The position numbers and the translations under genes were made by a program. Shown piece after piece: positions 6,178 through 6,721 of a stretch of 6,721 nucleotides of DNA. How positions within the stretch are numbered: position 1 is the first letter of the stretch; each line of letters begins with the position of its first letter. This DNA is from an uncultured candidate division Zixibacteria bacterium. GTDB taxonomy: Bacteria; Zixibacteria; MSB-5A5; GN15; FEB-12. Under the pieces are notes generated by a model. The model had not been told where the DNA came from. It worked only from the letters and a program-made list of their open reading frames with translations, and did no database searches. The stretch spans positions 1 to 6,721 of the forward strand of contig CAJVYT010000241.1 of the NCBI GenBank assembly GCA_913009765.1, given 5' to 3'.

Positions 6178-6217
6178 TTTCTGTTTTTTTTCTCCTATTT
6201 TATCATCCAAACAGAAA
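6178..6217 (+). repeat. 9-bp inverted repeat in front of coaD
   Basis: TTTCTGTTT (6178-6186) is perfectly complementary to AAACAGAAA (6209-6217), with a 22-base loop rich in T. In RNA the right arm covers most of the GAAAG that would serve as the coaD ribosome site (6214-6218). The stem has only two G-C pairs and would be weak. It is not a standard terminator, since no U-tract follows. Confidence 0.35.
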
Positions 6218-6221
6218 GTAT

Positions 6222-6628
6222 ATGATGGCAAAAAAACAAATACGAAGAGCAATATACCCGGGTACTTTTGATCCGGTTACAAATGGACATATCTCTCTTA
6301 TAGAGCGGTCTGCCTGTTTGTTTGATGAATTGATTGTTGCCGTCTCTCTGAATGCCGGGAAAAATCCTTTTTTTGACTTTGAAGAACGGATTCATTTGAT
6401 GACTGAAGTGGTAAAGAAATTAGATGATATTTCAAAAATCAAAGTTGTCGGGTTTGATGGTCTCTTAGCGAAGTTTGCATCTGACATGCAGGCGAAAGCT
6501 ATTATCCGGGGACTTCGGGCTGTTTCTGATTTTGAATTTGAATTTCAAATGGCTCTCATGAATAGAAAACTTGCCCATGATATTGAAACTGTTTTTTTAA
6601 TGCCGTCTCTTTCATGGGTGTACCTTTC
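6222..6628 (+). CDS. coaD: Pantetheine-phosphate adenylyltransferase (CoaD), 3' end lost to adapter sequence
   Basis: CoaD transfers AMP from ATP to 4'-phosphopantetheine, giving dephospho-CoA in the penultimate step of coenzyme A synthesis. The nucleotidyltransferase signature is clear: YPGTFDPVTNGH at residues 12-23 (T15, H23), K47 in GKNPFF, then IIRGLRAVSDFEFEFQMALM (94-113) and the strand leading to WVYLS. The family is about 160 residues; only 135 full codons are genuine here, and the sequence departs at the ISSS-like motif, where the Illumina adapter begins (6629). The TAG at 6648-6650 is therefore artificial, and the residues after Leu135 are not native. Start: tandem ATGs at 6222 and 6225; 6225 is better spaced from the weak GAAAG. 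An in-frame TTG at 6174 would add an unlikely 16 residues. Confidence 0.93.
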
Positions 6629-6686
6629 AGATCGGAAGAGCGTCGTGTAGGGCAAGAGTGTAGATCTCGGCGGTCGCCGTATCATT
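6629..6686 (+). other. Illumina TruSeq universal adapter (reverse complement), assembly contamination
   Basis: The stretch begins AGATCGGAAGAGCGTCGTGT and ends GTCGCCGTATCATT. This is the 58-base reverse complement of the TruSeq universal adapter as I recall it, at full length. Two positions differ: C for A at 6653 and C for T at 6671. It interrupts coaD mid-codon. It is read-through from a short insert, not part of the genome. Confidence 0.97.
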
Positions 6687-6721
6687 AAAAAAAAAAACAA
6701 AAATCAAGAACTTACTGCTCA
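6687..6721 (+). other. Poly-A run and short tail after the adapter, sequencing artefact
   Basis: Eleven adenines (6687-6697) follow directly on the adapter, then about 24 AT-rich bases with no coding continuity to coaD. A-runs past the adapter end are typical of reads that run off the insert. The tail should be trimmed along with the adapter. Confidence 0.85.

Noticed and set aside
6629..6650. Native C-terminus and stop codon of CoaD, or a genuine frameshift
   Set aside because: The bases are adapter sequence, so the stop is artificial and no conclusion about gene decay can be drawn.
1..6721. CRISPR array, tRNA, rRNA, insertion sequence or attachment site
   Set aside because: No regularly spaced repeats, no tRNA-like cloverleaf or rRNA segment that I recognise, and no transposase or terminal inverted repeats were found.

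Overview
The window is an AT-rich stretch of a diderm (Gram-negative type) bacterial chromosome, most likely a contig end from a draft or metagenome assembly. An LptC-type LPS-export protein, two predicted outer-membrane beta-barrels and a PilM-like protein indicate an outer membrane. IspG is the short, roughly 365-residue form, not the long form with an inserted domain typical of Bacteroidota, Chlamydiae and plants. A poorly sampled diderm phylum is plausible, but the sequence does not fix the lineage.

Layout. Bases 1-375 (minus strand) hold the N-terminal part of an unrecognised membrane-anchored protein that runs off the left edge. It is divergent from ispG (447-1541), with a good minus-strand promoter in the gap. 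A second promoter (1557-1585) precedes a compact AT-rich block: two tandem paralogous outer-membrane proteins (1621-2646 and 2671-3708), which I read as omptin-family (A26) proteases with the Asp-Asp/Asp-His catalytic residues and acidic specificity-pocket residues in place, then a one-base overlap into an alkyltransferase-like (ATL) DNA-lesion-binding protein (3708-4016). After a 142-base gap comes a lipoprotein form of LptC (4159-4719). A 229-base non-coding gap with a palindrome leads to a membrane-anchored ComEA-like helix-hairpin-helix protein (4949-5317). This overlaps by four bases a shortened PilM/ComA-like actin-fold protein (5314-6171). Last is coaD (6222 onward).

The right end is not biological. 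From 6629 the sequence matches the 58-base reverse complement of the Illumina TruSeq universal adapter with two mismatches, followed by poly-A and a short unplaced tail. coaD is therefore cut at 6628, and its apparent stop codon lies within adapter.

Themes: isoprenoid and CoA synthesis (ispG, coaD), cell-envelope work (omptin pair, lptC), DNA damage recognition (ATL), and a DNA-uptake or type IV pilus fragment (comEA-pilM). The most biologically interesting element is the tandem omptin-like protease pair. The most practically important observation is the adapter contamination.
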